DNA of 64,000 nt from Ruminococcaceae bacterium UBA1417 (GTDB lineage: Bacteria > Bacillota > Clostridia > Oscillospirales > Acutalibacteraceae). Made by a program: the position numbers and the translations under genes. The number at the start of each line of letters is the position of its first letter. Within the stretch, counting starts at the first letter, position 1. A model generated the notes under the pieces. The model saw only the letters and a program-made list of their open reading frames with translations. It made no database searches and was not told the origin of the DNA. Positions 43,813 through 52,395 of the stretch are shown piece after piece. The stretch covers positions 12,230 through 76,229 of the forward strand of contig DBPP01000002.1 of NCBI GenBank assembly GCA_002305575.1, read 5' to 3'.

Positions 43813-44625
43813 ATGATTTTCTGTTGTCCGGCCTGCGGCGGGGCGCTCGAGCGGCATGAAAACGCGCTTGTTTGCTCCAAGGGGCACAGCTATGACCTTG
43901 CCCGGCAGGGATACGTGCACCTGCTGCCAGTGCAGCAAATGCACGCCAAGGTGCCGGGAGATACAAAGCAGATGGTTGATGCACGGCGGAAATTCCTCGC
44001 GCTCGGCCATTACGACGCGTTTCGCGACACGCTGCGGCGCCTTGCGGCGGCCTATCTGCCCCACGGCGGTACGGTGTTGGACGCCGGTTGCGGCGAAGGT
44101 TTTTACACAGCGGCCTTGCTGGAAACTGCGCGGGAAAAGGGTGGCCACGTCGCGGGTGTTGACATTTCGAAATACGCGGTCAAAGCCGCCGCCGGCCAGC
44201 ACAAGGGCATTGACTTTGCGGTCGCGAGTTTGTTTCACATCCCGTGCGCTGCAGAAAGCGTCGATGTGCTGACCGATGTTTTCGCACCGATTGTGCCCGG
44301 GGAATTTCACCGGGTTTTAAAGCCCGGCGGCGTGATGATTCTCGCCGTACCCGGTGCGCGCCACCTCTATGGTATGAAAACGGTGCTGTACGACGCGCCG
44401 TATGAAAATGAGGAGCGCGATACAGATTACGACGGCTTTGACTTTCTTGGCGCCGAAAGCGTGGCGCGTGAAATCACGGTGGAGGGAACCGAAAACATTG
44501 AGGCACTGTTTTCGATGACACCGTATTACTGGAAAACGGACGTGGCAGGCGGCGAGCGCCTGCGACGGCTCAACACCCTGCAGACGGAAATCAAGTTCCG
44601 CTTCCTCGTGTATCGCAGACGTTGA
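43813..44625 (+). CDS. rlmA: 23S rRNA (guanine-N1)-methyltransferase, RlmA family
   Basis: The 270-residue SAM-dependent methyltransferase has an N-terminal zinc finger (CCPAC... CSKGHSYD, residues 4-28) and a class I Rossmann domain with VLDAGCGEGFY (about residue 93) and GVDIS. It methylates G745/G748 of 23S rRNA hairpin 35; the RlmA(I)/RlmA(II) split cannot be made from sequence by eye, and the latter gives tylosin resistance. Start ATG 43813 follows polA by 4 nt with AAAGGGGTG inside polA, indicating coupling. Confidence 0.9.
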   Translation: MIFCCPACGGALERHENALVCSKGHSYDLARQGYVHLLPVQQMHAKVPGDTKQMVDARRKFLALGHYDAFRDTLRRLAAAYLPHGGTVLDAGCGEGFYTAALLETAREKGGHVAGVDISKYAVKAAAGQHKGIDFAVASLFHIPCAAESVDVLTDVFAPIVPGEFHRVLKPGGVMILAVPGARHLYGMKTVLYDAPYENEERDTDYDGFDFLGAESVAREITVEGTENIEALFSMTPYYWKTDVAGGERLRRLNTLQTEIKFRFLVYRRR

Positions 44626-44820
44626 ATCGGCGGCGCGGCCGTTTGCAGATTGTTCACGGAATATTTCGAATCTTGCTACAAAATGCAGTAGAAATCGCGC
44701 TCGCGTTGTGCTATATTGATGATGTGCGGCGCGGGCGGACCGCAAAATCGGACTGCGCGGCTTTCCGCTTTGGGGAGATATGCGCCGTGAAATTTTATAG
44801 CAAGAGGTTCAAAAGCAAAA

Positions 44821-45243
44821 ATGAAAATATTGTTTGTTTGCACGGGCAATACGTGCAGAAGCCCGATGGCGGAGGGGATCTTCCGCCACGATATGGAGCA
44901 GCGGGGCTTTGAAAACATCATGTGCCAGAGCGCGGGGCTTTCCGCTGTGGAGGGGGAGCACCCCACAGAAAATGCGGTGGCGGTTTGCCGGGAGATTGGC
45001 GTTGACATCAGCGGCCATATCACGCGGCGGTTTACGCCGGATGAAATTGACATCTGGGACATGTATTTCACAATGTCCAAAACACATGCCTATATTCTGG
45101 CGCAGGCTGGCGTGCCGTCCGAGCGCATTTATGTGCCGCATTATATTGAGGATCCCTTCGGCGGCGATCTCGATACATACCGCCGGTGCCGGGACAAGCT
45201 GCACGAGGAATTGCAGATTTTCCAGCGTTTCCTGGGGTTCTGA
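44821..45243 (+). CDS. low-molecular-weight protein tyrosine phosphatase
   Basis: The 140-residue phosphatase has the P-loop CTGNTCRS (Cys7, Arg13) and the general acid Asp in the C-terminal IEDPFGGD. Bacterial members act on protein tyrosine or arginine phosphates (YwlE type) and some on arsenate. The Thr in the P-loop (CTGNTCRSPMAE) favours the YwlE arginine-phosphatase type. The ribosome binding site is weak (AAGAGG, 14 nt upstream). It heads a run LMW-PTP, rimI, galT, esterase. Confidence 0.9.
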   Translation: MKILFVCTGNTCRSPMAEGIFRHDMEQRGFENIMCQSAGLSAVEGEHPTENAVAVCREIGVDISGHITRRFTPDEIDIWDMYFTMSKTHAYILAQAGVPSERIYVPHYIEDPFGGDLDTYRRCRDKLHEELQIFQRFLGF

Positions 45244-45270
45244 CACGCAGACCGGCGGGAGGAGTCCAAA

Positions 45271-45705
45271 ATGGAAATTGTTCGTATGGAGGCGGCCCAT
45301 ATCCCGCAGATTGCGGCGCTCGAGCGGCTGTGCTTTTCAGAGCCGTGGAGCGAACGGTCCCTGCTGGAAGAGACGGAAAATCCGGCCGCGTACTTTATAG
45401 TGGCCGTAGAGGACGGCGCGGTGCGCGGCTATGCCGGCATGCACACCGTCCTTGGAGAAAGTTATGTCGACAACATTGCCGTGTTCCCCGCATACCGGGG
45501 CAGGGGGATCGGTCGGGCGCTCACGCAGGCGCTGATCGACCGCGCGCGGGCGGTGGACGGCGCGTTCATCACGCTTGAGGTGCGCGCGTCGAATCGGGCG
45601 GCGATTGCCCTTTATACCGCGCTCGGCTTCGAAAAGGTCGGCGTGCGGCCCAATTTTTATATGGCGCCCCGCGAGGACGCTGCGCTGTTCACGCTGCGGT
45701 TTTGA
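45271..45705 (+). CDS. rimI: ribosomal protein alanine N-acetyltransferase (RimI-like GNAT)
   Basis: The 144-residue GNAT enzyme has CFSEPWSERSLLEE at its N-terminus, the acetyl-CoA pyrophosphate motif RGRGIGRALTQALI (about residues 76-89) and LEVRASNRAAIALYTALGFEKVG, the RimI signature. It acetylates the N-terminus of ribosomal protein bS18. GGGAGGAG precedes the ATG. Confidence 0.92.
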   Translation: MEIVRMEAAHIPQIAALERLCFSEPWSERSLLEETENPAAYFIVAVEDGAVRGYAGMHTVLGESYVDNIAVFPAYRGRGIGRALTQALIDRARAVDGAFITLEVRASNRAAIALYTALGFEKVGVRPNFYMAPREDAALFTLRF

Positions 45706-45768
45706 ATGGGCGTGAACAGCGAAACGGAGAGAAAAGCGGAACGGGATCAATACAGGAGGGGAATTCTT

Positions 45769-47262
45769 ATGCTGTACGGAAAAATCGAGGCGCTCGTGGC
45801 TTATGGCATTCAGACGGGGCTTGTGGAAGCGGAGGACGCGATTTACACGCGCAACCGGCTTTTGGAAGCGTTTCAGGAGGATGACTGGGCGCCGGAAGCG
45901 CCGGAAGCCTACGAAAGTCTCGCCGCGCTGCTCGACGCGCTCTGCGACGAGGCGGTGCGCCGCGGGGTGATCGAAGACGGCGTGACGGCCCGCGATTTGT
46001 TTGACACGAAGCTGATGGGGCTGCTGACGCCCCGACCGTCGCAGATCAACGCGCAGTTCCGGAAGCTGTATGCGCAGTCGCCGGAAAAGGCGACCGACTG
46101 GTTCTACCGGCTTTGCGGCGACTGCAATTATATCCGCCGCGACCGCGTAGCGCGGGACCTCAAATGGGTGTATCATGATCCGCGCTTCGGAGATCTCGAT
46201 ATCACGATCAACCTTTCGAAGCCGGAAAAGGACCCTAAGGCGATCGCTGCGGCCAAGAAGATGAAGGCTGCGGGCTACCCGCCGTGCATGCTCTGCAAAG
46301 AGAACATCGGCTATGCGGGCCGCGTGAATTTTCCGGCGCGCCAGAACCACCGCGCGGTGCCGGTCACGATCAACGGGGCGGACTGGTTCTTCCAGTATTC
46401 GCCGTATGTCTACTACAACGAGCACTGCATCGTATTCTGTGGCGAGCACGTGCCGATGCAGATCGACGAGAGTACCTTCCGCAAGCTTTTTGATTTTGTC
46501 TCACAGTATCCGCACTATTTCCTCGGCTCGAACGCCGATCTGCCGATTGTCGGCGGTTCCATCCTGACGCACGACCACTATCAGGGCGGCCGCTATACGT
46601 TTGCAATGGCGCGGGCAAACATCGAGGAGCACTGCACAATCCGCGGGTTTGAAGATGTGGAGGCCGGCATTTTGAACTGGCCGGTTTCCGTGCTGCGTCT
46701 GCGCTCGAAGGAGCCGGCGCGTCTCATTGCGCTTGCTACCCGTGTGCTCGCGTGTTGGCGCGGCTATACGGACGAATCGGCATTCATTTTCGCAGAAACA
46801 GATGGAGAACCGCACAACACGATCACGCCGATTGCCCGCTGTGTGGACGGCGTATTTGAACTTGATCTTGCGCTGCGCAACAACATCACGACCGCGCAGT
46901 ATCCGCTTGGCGTGTATCACCCGCATGACGAGCTGCACCACATTAAGAAAGAAAATATCGGCCTGATCGAGGTGATGGGTCTCGCGGTGTTGCCGTCGCG
47001 CCTGAAGGAAGAGCTGCGCATTTTGGCGCAGACGCTTGTGCAGGGGGGCGACGTTGCCGCAGACGAGCGCATTGCCAAGCATGCCGATTGGGCCGGAACC
47101 GTCCTCGAAAACCATCCGGAGTTAAACGCGGAGAATGCCGAAGCCATCCTTCAGCAGGAGGTTGGCGCCGTGTTTGTCCGTGTACTCGAGGACGCGGGCG
47201 TTTACAAATGCACGCCTGAGGGCCGCGCATCGTTCCGTCGGTTCATCGCATCCATTGCATAA
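45769..47262 (+). CDS. galT: UDP-glucose-hexose-1-phosphate uridylyltransferase, class II
   Basis: The 497-residue Leloir-pathway enzyme is of the Firmicutes class II type, about 500 residues and unlike E. coli GalT. The active-site histidines lie in GGSILTHDHYQGGRY (about residues 265-279). DTKLMGLLTPRPSQ and KWVYHDPRFGDLDITINLSKPEKD are class-typical. ATG 45769 follows AGGAGGGG; the frame is open 21 codons upstream, but no site is present there. No galK or galE is in the window. Confidence 0.93.
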   Translation: MLYGKIEALVAYGIQTGLVEAEDAIYTRNRLLEAFQEDDWAPEAPEAYESLAALLDALCDEAVRRGVIEDGVTARDLFDTKLMGLLTPRPSQINAQFRKLYAQSPEKATDWFYRLCGDCNYIRRDRVARDLKWVYHDPRFGDLDITINLSKPEKDPKAIAAAKKMKAAGYPPCMLCKENIGYAGRVNFPARQNHRAVPVTINGADWFFQYSPYVYYNEHCIVFCGEHVPMQIDESTFRKLFDFVSQYPHYFLGSNADLPIVGGSILTHDHYQGGRYTFAMARANIEEHCTIRGFEDVEAGILNWPVSVLRLRSKEPARLIALATRVLACWRGYTDESAFIFAETDGEPHNTITPIARCVDGVFELDLALRNNITTAQYPLGVYHPHDELHHIKKENIGLIEVMGLAVLPSRLKEELRILAQTLVQGGDVAADERIAKHADWAGTVLENHPELNAENAEAILQQEVGAVFVRVLEDAGVYKCTPEGRASFRRFIASIA

Positions 47263-47303
47263 TAACGCGCGGTAGCGCGTAAAAAATAAGGGGAGAATTG
47301 GAC

Positions 47304-48149
47304 ATGGCACTTGTGGATTTTAAGTATTTTTCGCCCGTGCTGGGCATGCAGACGGCGTTGACGATTATCCTGCCGGAAAACGCGCAGGGCATCGGCGTCG
47401 TGGGCGCCGGTCAGGACAGTGACGCGCCGATTCCGACGCTGTATCTGCTCCACGGCATGAGCGACGACCAGACCATCTGGCAGCGGCGCACGTCGATTGA
47501 ACGGTACGTGGCGGACAAACGCCTCGCGGTCGTTATGATGACGACGCATCTCGGCGCCTACACGAACCAGAAGTACGGCTTCCGCTACTTTGATTTTGTA
47601 GCGAAGGAGGTGCCGGAAGTCTGCGCACGGTATTTCAATCTGTCGCGCCGGCGGGAGGAAAAATTTGTGGCCGGCCTTTCGATGGGTGGCTACGGCGCTT
47701 TGAAGATCGGCCTTGCGCTGCCGGAGGAGTTCTCCGTTGTCGGCGCGCTTTCCGGGGGCTGCGACCGGCTCAGCACTTTGCCGGAAGCCGTTCGGGCGTT
47801 TCCGAGCATTGAAGCGCTGCGCGCGGCGCAGGAGACGCTGAGCCCGATGGAGTACCGGCAGGGCATGCAGTTTTTCCTGAACTTCGGTTCGCCCGCTGAA
47901 TTCGAGCAGAACGATCTCGACAACCTGTTCCGCCTCGCCGAAAAGGCCAAGGCGTCGGGCAAGCGGCTGCCAAGCCTGATTTTGCGCTGCGGCACCGAGG
48001 ACACGATGGCGATCGGGCCAAACCGCCGCCTGAAGGCGCACCTTGACGCGCTCGGCATCGAAAACGACTATGCAGAATTCCCCGGCATTCACGATTGGGC
48101 GTTCTGGGACACGCATATTCAGTACGTGCTTTCCAAACTTCCGGTGTGA
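47304..48149 (+). CDS. alpha/beta-hydrolase esterase (esterase D/tributyrin esterase family)
   Basis: The 281-residue cytosolic serine esterase has the nucleophile elbow GLSMGGYGALK (Ser near residue 124), an oxyanion region LYLLHGMSDD, and the catalytic Asp and His near GTEDTM and GIHDWAFWD. Family members deacetylate sugars or cleave short acyl esters. ATG 47304 has AAGGGGAG upstream; TTG 47298 is in frame but too close. Being downstream of galT hints at sugar ester removal, but this is inference. Confidence 0.88.
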   Translation: MALVDFKYFSPVLGMQTALTIILPENAQGIGVVGAGQDSDAPIPTLYLLHGMSDDQTIWQRRTSIERYVADKRLAVVMMTTHLGAYTNQKYGFRYFDFVAKEVPEVCARYFNLSRRREEKFVAGLSMGGYGALKIGLALPEEFSVVGALSGGCDRLSTLPEAVRAFPSIEALRAAQETLSPMEYRQGMQFFLNFGSPAEFEQNDLDNLFRLAEKAKASGKRLPSLILRCGTEDTMAIGPNRRLKAHLDALGIENDYAEFPGIHDWAFWDTHIQYVLSKLPV

Positions 48150-48166
48150 GTCAACCCTGCTATACA

Positions 48167-48207
48167 AAAAGCGCATCCGGATACCCAGAAGGACCGGATG
48201 CGCTTTT
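48167..48207. terminator. bidirectional terminator between esterase and CmpB-type genes
   Basis: AAAAGCGCATCCGG pairs with CCGGATGCGCTTTT over a 13-nt loop. A-runs and T-runs flank both sides, serving the two convergent genes. Confidence 0.9.
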
Positions 48208-48217
48208 GATTTTGCGC

Positions 48218-49810
48218 TCATGCATTTTCCTCAAGATCGGCAGCTGTGCCGGAAAAGTCGATGTTCTTGAGCGGTTCGCCCTTGGAGCCGTCCTCGTTTA
48301 CTTTCTGCATATTCGGGTAAACGAGCGCCAGATATTCGTCGTCGAGGTGACGGTCGAGAAAATGCTGGAAAGCGGTGGTGGCCGGTACGTTGCGGCTGCG
48401 CTCGTCAGCACGAATGAGTGCGGCGCACGAAATGAAAGCGTCAAAAATCATGAAGGCCGCGAGCACGATGGTCAGGACGCCGCCCACGCGTTTCGGGATT
48501 TTCTCGATCCAGCGCGAAATCTCCGGGTATACGGTCTTGATCCACAAAAGGCCCAAGGTGCCCCAGATCAGGCCGAACATCAGGTTCGTGCGGCCGTCGA
48601 TGTTGAACGGCGTGTCGCTGTAATCCCAGGAAACGGTGCCGAAGCACAGCTCCTGTCCCAGGCTGCACAGGTATTCAAATGCAGCGCCAATGATGCCGCT
48701 CGCCACAAAAATGACGGCGGAATCCTGCCTGTACAGCCGATACAGGCACAGCGTGATGATCGCCGCACCGCCGCCGTAGATCGGCTGAAACGGCCCGTAA
48801 ACAAGGCCGACGCGCAGCTCGATCGTATGCGCGATGAAGAACGCCCAGCATTCCTCGAGTACAAAACCGGCGATGCAGCCGATGAAGAAAATCCAGAACA
48901 GTTTCGTCAGGTTCATGCCAAAAGCGAACGGGCGGTCTTCCGGGTTTTCGAAGGTCGCTTCAAATTCATAGCGGTTGCGCGCTTCGCGCTCCGCGCGGCG
49001 CTTCTTGCGTTCCGCGGTGGTGATGCGGTACGCATCCAGCTCCTTTTCGTACTGCTCGGAGGTCATGTCAGGCGAGGCGTTTAAAAAGCGGCGCTTGAAA
49101 AAGTTGGATTTGTTCAGCAATGCCGTGTAGCTTTCCTCGGCGTTTTCCTGCGCTTTAAGCAGCTTTTCGTCCAGATCCAATTCGTCGAGTGCCTCTGCTG
49201 CGTCGAGCGTTCGCTCCGCCACAGCGTTGCCCAGCGCGTCCCGCGCTTCCCGTACGCGGCGGCCCAGCTCGGCAAGTCTTTTGAACTGGTGGCTCAGTTT
49301 GGCGATCGTGATGATTGTCAAAATGAGGTCGAGCAACAGGATGTCGAGAAAGGTAAACAGAATGATTTTGTGGATGGTCGGACTGATGTAATCGAGCAGA
49401 AAGCCCACAATGGGAAAAACGAACAGCAAAATCGGCGTGAAAATCACGCCGCGCAGCAGCGCGAGTGGCACACAGATGTAGCCCTTGAAGTTCCAGCGGA
49501 AAGAGGAATAATCCCGCAGGCGGAGCTTGGCGGTCCGGTGCAGGAGCCATGCCGTTGCAAGCTCCACAAGCACGCTCGAGAGCAGACAGAAAAAAAGCGT
49601 GGCCGCTACGTTGGGGGCGAGATGCAGCGCGGTTAGAGCCGCCCAAGGCAGGGCGAGCATCAGGCCATACTGGGGGCAATAGGGGCCATTGAGCATACCG
49701 GGGTTTTTGAATTTCTTGTGCACAATGGCATTGTATGCAACTTCGGAGAGCCACCCGAAAAAAGAAGCCAGCATAAAATACCAGAGGAATTTCCAAATGT
49801 CGAATGCCAT
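48218..49810 (-). CDS. putative ABC-type membrane protein with two CmpB-like domains
   Basis: The 530-residue membrane protein is built from two copies of the PF06541-type (ABC_trans_CmpB) unit: residues 1-140 (FFGWLSEVAYNAIVHKKF, NGPYCPQYG) and 310-430 (GFVLEECWAFFIAHTIEL, YGPFQPIYG). A charged coiled-coil-like segment (about 185-290) separates them. Function unknown; no ATPase partner lies beside it. ATG 49810 follows AAAGGAGATG. It has its own promoter. Confidence 0.8.
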   Translation of the reverse strand: MAFDIWKFLWYFMLASFFGWLSEVAYNAIVHKKFKNPGMLNGPYCPQYGLMLALPWAALTALHLAPNVAATLFFCLLSSVLVELATAWLLHRTAKLRLRDYSSFRWNFKGYICVPLALLRGVIFTPILLFVFPIVGFLLDYISPTIHKIILFTFLDILLLDLILTIITIAKLSHQFKRLAELGRRVREARDALGNAVAERTLDAAEALDELDLDEKLLKAQENAEESYTALLNKSNFFKRRFLNASPDMTSEQYEKELDAYRITTAERKKRRAEREARNRYEFEATFENPEDRPFAFGMNLTKLFWIFFIGCIAGFVLEECWAFFIAHTIELRVGLVYGPFQPIYGGGAAIITLCLYRLYRQDSAVIFVASGIIGAAFEYLCSLGQELCFGTVSWDYSDTPFNIDGRTNLMFGLIWGTLGLLWIKTVYPEISRWIEKIPKRVGGVLTIVLAAFMIFDAFISCAALIRADERSRNVPATTAFQHFLDRHLDDEYLALVYPNMQKVNEDGSKGEPLKNIDFSGTAADLEENA

Positions 49811-49841
49811 GCATTCATCTCCTTTTTCACTCGGTATACGA

Positions 49842-49870
49842 AGTATACCATATTCTGCTGCAAGCAACAA
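49842..49870 (-). promoter_or_regulatory. promoter of the CmpB-type gene
   Basis: On the minus strand, TTGTTG (49865-49870) and TATACT (49842-49847) are spaced by 17 nt, about 30 nt before the start codon. Confidence 0.7.
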
Positions 49871-50010
49871 TACCTATCGTCGAAAACGCGCGAAAAAGGT
49901 CGCTACGCCCTGCTTTTCCACCGCAAGATCCACCGGGGTATTTCTTATACATATGCGGAAAGCGGCCTGTACAGTCGCCGACCGCCGCATTTGCCACCGT
50001 TTTGGGCGAC

Positions 50011-50039
50011 TTGCAAACCCTGTCGCATTGTGGTAGAAT
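50011..50039 (+). promoter_or_regulatory. promoter of mscL
   Basis: TTGCAA (50011-50016) and TAGAAT (50034-50039) are spaced by 17 nt, 33 nt before the start. Confidence 0.75.
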
Positions 50040-50072
50040 CAGTCGAAGAACCCGGAAAGGCAGGAGATCAAA

Positions 50073-50504
50073 ATGAAAAAAATATGGCAGGAGTTTAAGG
50101 AGTTTATTTCCCGCGGCAACGTGCTGGATATGGCGGTCGGCGTTGTCATCGCTTCGTCGTTTACATCGGTGGTCAATTCGGCGGTTTCCGATATTGTCAC
50201 ACCCGTTGTCGGGCTGTTTTTGCCGGATACGACGTTTGCGGACTGGGCGCCGGGCGGCTTTGCAATCGGTTCCTTCATCAATGCTGTGATCACCTTTTTC
50301 ATCACGGCAGCCGTGATTTTCATTGTGATGAAGGCTTTCAACGCAGCGCGTCGGATGGTTTCCAAAAAGGAGGAAACGCCGAAGGCGCCGACCACGAAGG
50401 TCTGCCCGTACTGCCTTTCGGAGGATGTAAAGATCGGGGCGGTCAAGTGCCCGCACTGCGCTTCAGATCTGCCGCCTGAAGAGGAGAAGAAGGAAAGCGC
50501 GTAA
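50073..50504 (+). CDS. mscL: large-conductance mechanosensitive channel with C-terminal zinc ribbon
   Basis: The 143-residue channel protein opens under membrane tension to release osmolytes. The conserved N-terminus (FKEFISRGNVLDMAVGVVIASSFTSVVNS, with the glycine-rich pore helix) and a second helix (about residues 68-90) are clear. After the usual cytoplasmic end it adds a short zinc ribbon, CPYC... CPHC (residues 111-130), and an acidic tail. AGGAG precedes ATG 50073. It is flanked by its own promoter and terminator. Confidence 0.94.
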   Translation: MKKIWQEFKEFISRGNVLDMAVGVVIASSFTSVVNSAVSDIVTPVVGLFLPDTTFADWAPGGFAIGSFINAVITFFITAAVIFIVMKAFNAARRMVSKKEETPKAPTTKVCPYCLSEDVKIGAVKCPHCASDLPPEEEKKESA

Positions 50505-50528
50505 TTCCGCGCCGTTGAAAACAAAAGG

Positions 50529-50574
50529 AACGCCGTGCAGCGCCCTCAAGGAAGAGCGCCGTACGGCGTTTTTA
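50529..50574. terminator. bidirectional terminator between mscL and yczE-like gene
   Basis: AACGCCGT pairs with ACGGCGTT around an imperfect GCAGCGC/GCGCC inner stem. A T5 run ends the plus side; CCTTTTGTTTT ends the minus side. Confidence 0.85.
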
Positions 50575-50614
50575 TAACTGAATATATTTTACATCTATTT
50601 GACTTGTGGCACGA

Positions 50615-51280
50615 TCAGGCTGCTTCCTTTTGCCCGAGAATCGCAAGCAGCGGGGAGCGCAGCCGGCCACCGATGAATTTGACGACGATGCCGGTCAGCA
50701 GCGCGGAGAGGATCGTGCCTTCACGCGTTCCCACAATGGTGAAGTCGAAAAACAGGAGCGACAACGCGACGGCCAAGACGACGCACGCCACGTCAAAGGC
50801 GATTTTGATGTTGCCAAATGCTTTGTGTGTCGTATCGGAGACGGCCTTCACAAAGGCTTCACCGGAATTCATAATGACATTGGCGGTGACGGTGAGCACA
50901 ATACCGAAGCCAAGAAGCACAATGCCGATCACCACGAGCGCCAGACAGACGGGGTATGCGTCCGTCGGGATGGGGGATACGATCACCATGCCGAGATCGG
51001 TAAACCAGCCGAAGAAAAAGGAAAGCGGAATCTGTAACAGCTGGATCGGACTGAATTTTTTGCGCAGCAGAACAATTTGCCCGACGATCAGAAAGCAGTT
51101 CCAAAGAATCAGCCACGTACCGAGCGATAGATCGGGAAATTTGCAGTTCATTACGTTTGCCACCGAGGAGATGGGTGAAACGCCGAGCTCGGCGTGCTTT
51201 GTAAAGGCGACGCCCAGAGCGGAAAAGAAAAGGCCGATAATCAGCAGAATGTACCGTTTTGCAAGTTCAGATTTACACAT
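50615..51280 (-). CDS. YczE/YitT-type integral membrane protein
   Basis: The 221-residue membrane protein has about six helices. Family features are LFFSALGVAFTKHAELGVSPISSVANV (residues 17-43) and GFGIVLTVTANVIMNSGEAFVKAVS (about residues 125-149). YczE homologues are of unknown biochemical role and are often controlled by a MarR or GntR partner. ATG 51280 follows AGGAGGATC and overlaps the upstream marR gene by 8 nt, so the two form an operon. Confidence 0.85.
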   Translation of the reverse strand: MCKSELAKRYILLIIGLFFSALGVAFTKHAELGVSPISSVANVMNCKFPDLSLGTWLILWNCFLIVGQIVLLRKKFSPIQLLQIPLSFFFGWFTDLGMVIVSPIPTDAYPVCLALVVIGIVLLGFGIVLTVTANVIMNSGEAFVKAVSDTTHKAFGNIKIAFDVACVVLAVALSLLFFDFTIVGTREGTILSALLTGIVVKFIGGRLRSPLLAILGQKEAA

Positions 51281-51710
51281 CGAGAGATCCTCCTGGTTCA
51301 CACATGTTGGCATACAATTTCGATAGAAGCGCGGAGAGCTGTTCTTTTTCCGCCGGGCTGAAACCGTTGAGCCCTCTGGCCTCGATGGCTTCAAAGCGCA
51401 GGCGCACCGTTTCGGCGAACTGCCGGCCTGTATCGGTCAGAAACACATACAGGCTGCGTCGGTTTCCGTTCAGGTTTTTGCGCACAATCAATCCTTTACT
51501 TTCCATCCCCAGCAGGACAGACGTGACCGTTGCAGGTTCCATATGGCAGAAAACAGCGATTTCCTTTTGAACGGCGCCGTCGTGCGTGGAAAGATAATCG
51601 AGAATCTTCGGCTGTCCTGGGGTTAGGCCGGTTTCCTTGATGTCCGCCAGCAAGGCCTTTTGAAACAGCTGGTGATTCGCCATCAGCAGATAGTGTAGCG
51701 GTGCGTTCAT
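51273..51710 (-). CDS. MarR-family transcriptional regulator
   Basis: The 145-residue winged-helix repressor has LTPGQPKILDYLSTHDGAVQKEIAVFCHMEPATVTSVLLGMESKGLIVRK in its DNA-binding half (about residues 28-78) and the wing NGNRRSLYVFLTDTG, all MarR hallmarks. ATG 51710 follows GGAGGAA. A perfect palindrome just downstream of its own transcription start makes autorepression, shared with the yczE-like gene, very likely. The inducer is unknown. Confidence 0.92.
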   Translation of the reverse strand: MNAPLHYLLMANHQLFQKALLADIKETGLTPGQPKILDYLSTHDGAVQKEIAVFCHMEPATVTSVLLGMESKGLIVRKNLNGNRRSLYVFLTDTGRQFAETVRLRFEAIEARGLNGFSPAEKEQLSALLSKLYANMCEPGGSLDV

Positions 51711-51730
51711 GGCTTCCTCCAAAATTCGTG

Positions 51731-51745
51731 TTCTAATAATTAGAA
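51731..51745. promoter_or_regulatory. MarR operator palindrome
   Basis: TTCTAAT-A-ATTAGAA is a perfect 15-bp inverted repeat. It lies about +5 to +19 relative to the predicted start of transcription and 20 nt before the marR start codon. Confidence 0.75.
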
Positions 51746-51756
51746 TGCCAAACATT

Positions 51757-51784
51757 ATTATACGGCAGAATTTTACGTTGTCAA
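51757..51784 (-). promoter_or_regulatory. consensus promoter of the marR-yczE operon
   Basis: On the minus strand, perfect TTGACA (51779-51784) and TATAAT (51757-51762) are spaced by 16 nt. Confidence 0.85.
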
Positions 51785-52054
51785 GTCAAAACTTGCGCTG
51801 CGCCCGAAAATTTTGCGGCCAAAGCATATTTTTGAGGGGTCTTTTGAAGATATGGCGTATAAAAGACGGTAAGCTCAGAGATGAACGCGATCTGGCGCGC
51901 GTCCGCCACATGCGTGTGGGCGCGCAGGCCAAAGGGTACGTGATTTGTCAGGGCGATGGCGGGACGCAAAGGGCCGCCAAAAAGAATGGCGGGGGGGATT
52001 TTGCTGTCAGTATGCCGAATGCGGATCAGGAGCATTGTGCCCTTGTCATAGCCT

Positions 52055-52243
52055 TTTTTTAAGCGGAATATCCTGACCGTTATCGCCTCAGCCGCGAGTT
52101 TGGCCTGCATCCTGTTTATGATGATTTTGAGTCAGGTGTCCGTGTTGTCGGCGCTCATCGGCATGATGATGGTCGGCGGCATCCTTATGCGGGCTTCGTC
52201 GATCCTTGCATTTCGGATGGTGCAAAAAGCCAAAAAGGCATGA
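52055..52243 (+). pseudogene. fragment of a membrane protein C-terminus
   Basis: An in-frame stretch after a stop codon encodes two hydrophobic helices (ILTVIASAASLACILFMMIL and VLSALIGMMMVGGIL) and a basic tail ending MVQKAKKA. The downstream end is intact and the upstream part is missing, as expected for a truncated transporter gene. A 41-residue ORF starting at 52118 is the only complete alternative. Confidence 0.4.
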
Positions 52244-52357
52244 AAACGAGTCTCACCCAGTGAGATCCTCTGCTGAATATGCACCGCAAGCGTCTGGAAA
52301 ATGGAGTTTCTTTGCGGCGGCTACAGGCATATGCATTTTGGACAAATGAAAAATTGG

Positions 52358-52395
52358 AAGGACTTGCCGTCTGTAAGGACAGACGGCAAGTCCTT
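52358..52395 (-). terminator. perfect 17-bp hairpin, probable terminator of the YesM-type kinase gene
   Basis: The 17-base arm 52358-52374 pairs perfectly with 52379-52395 around AAGG. On the minus strand it is followed by CCAATTTTTC. It lies about 175 nt past the kinase stop, so it could also be the relic of a mobile element. Confidence 0.55.

Noticed and set aside
51781..52110. 109-codon minus-strand frame upstream of marR
   Set aside because: It has no ribosome binding site or family match, and it overlaps the consensus marR promoter; it was treated as non-coding.
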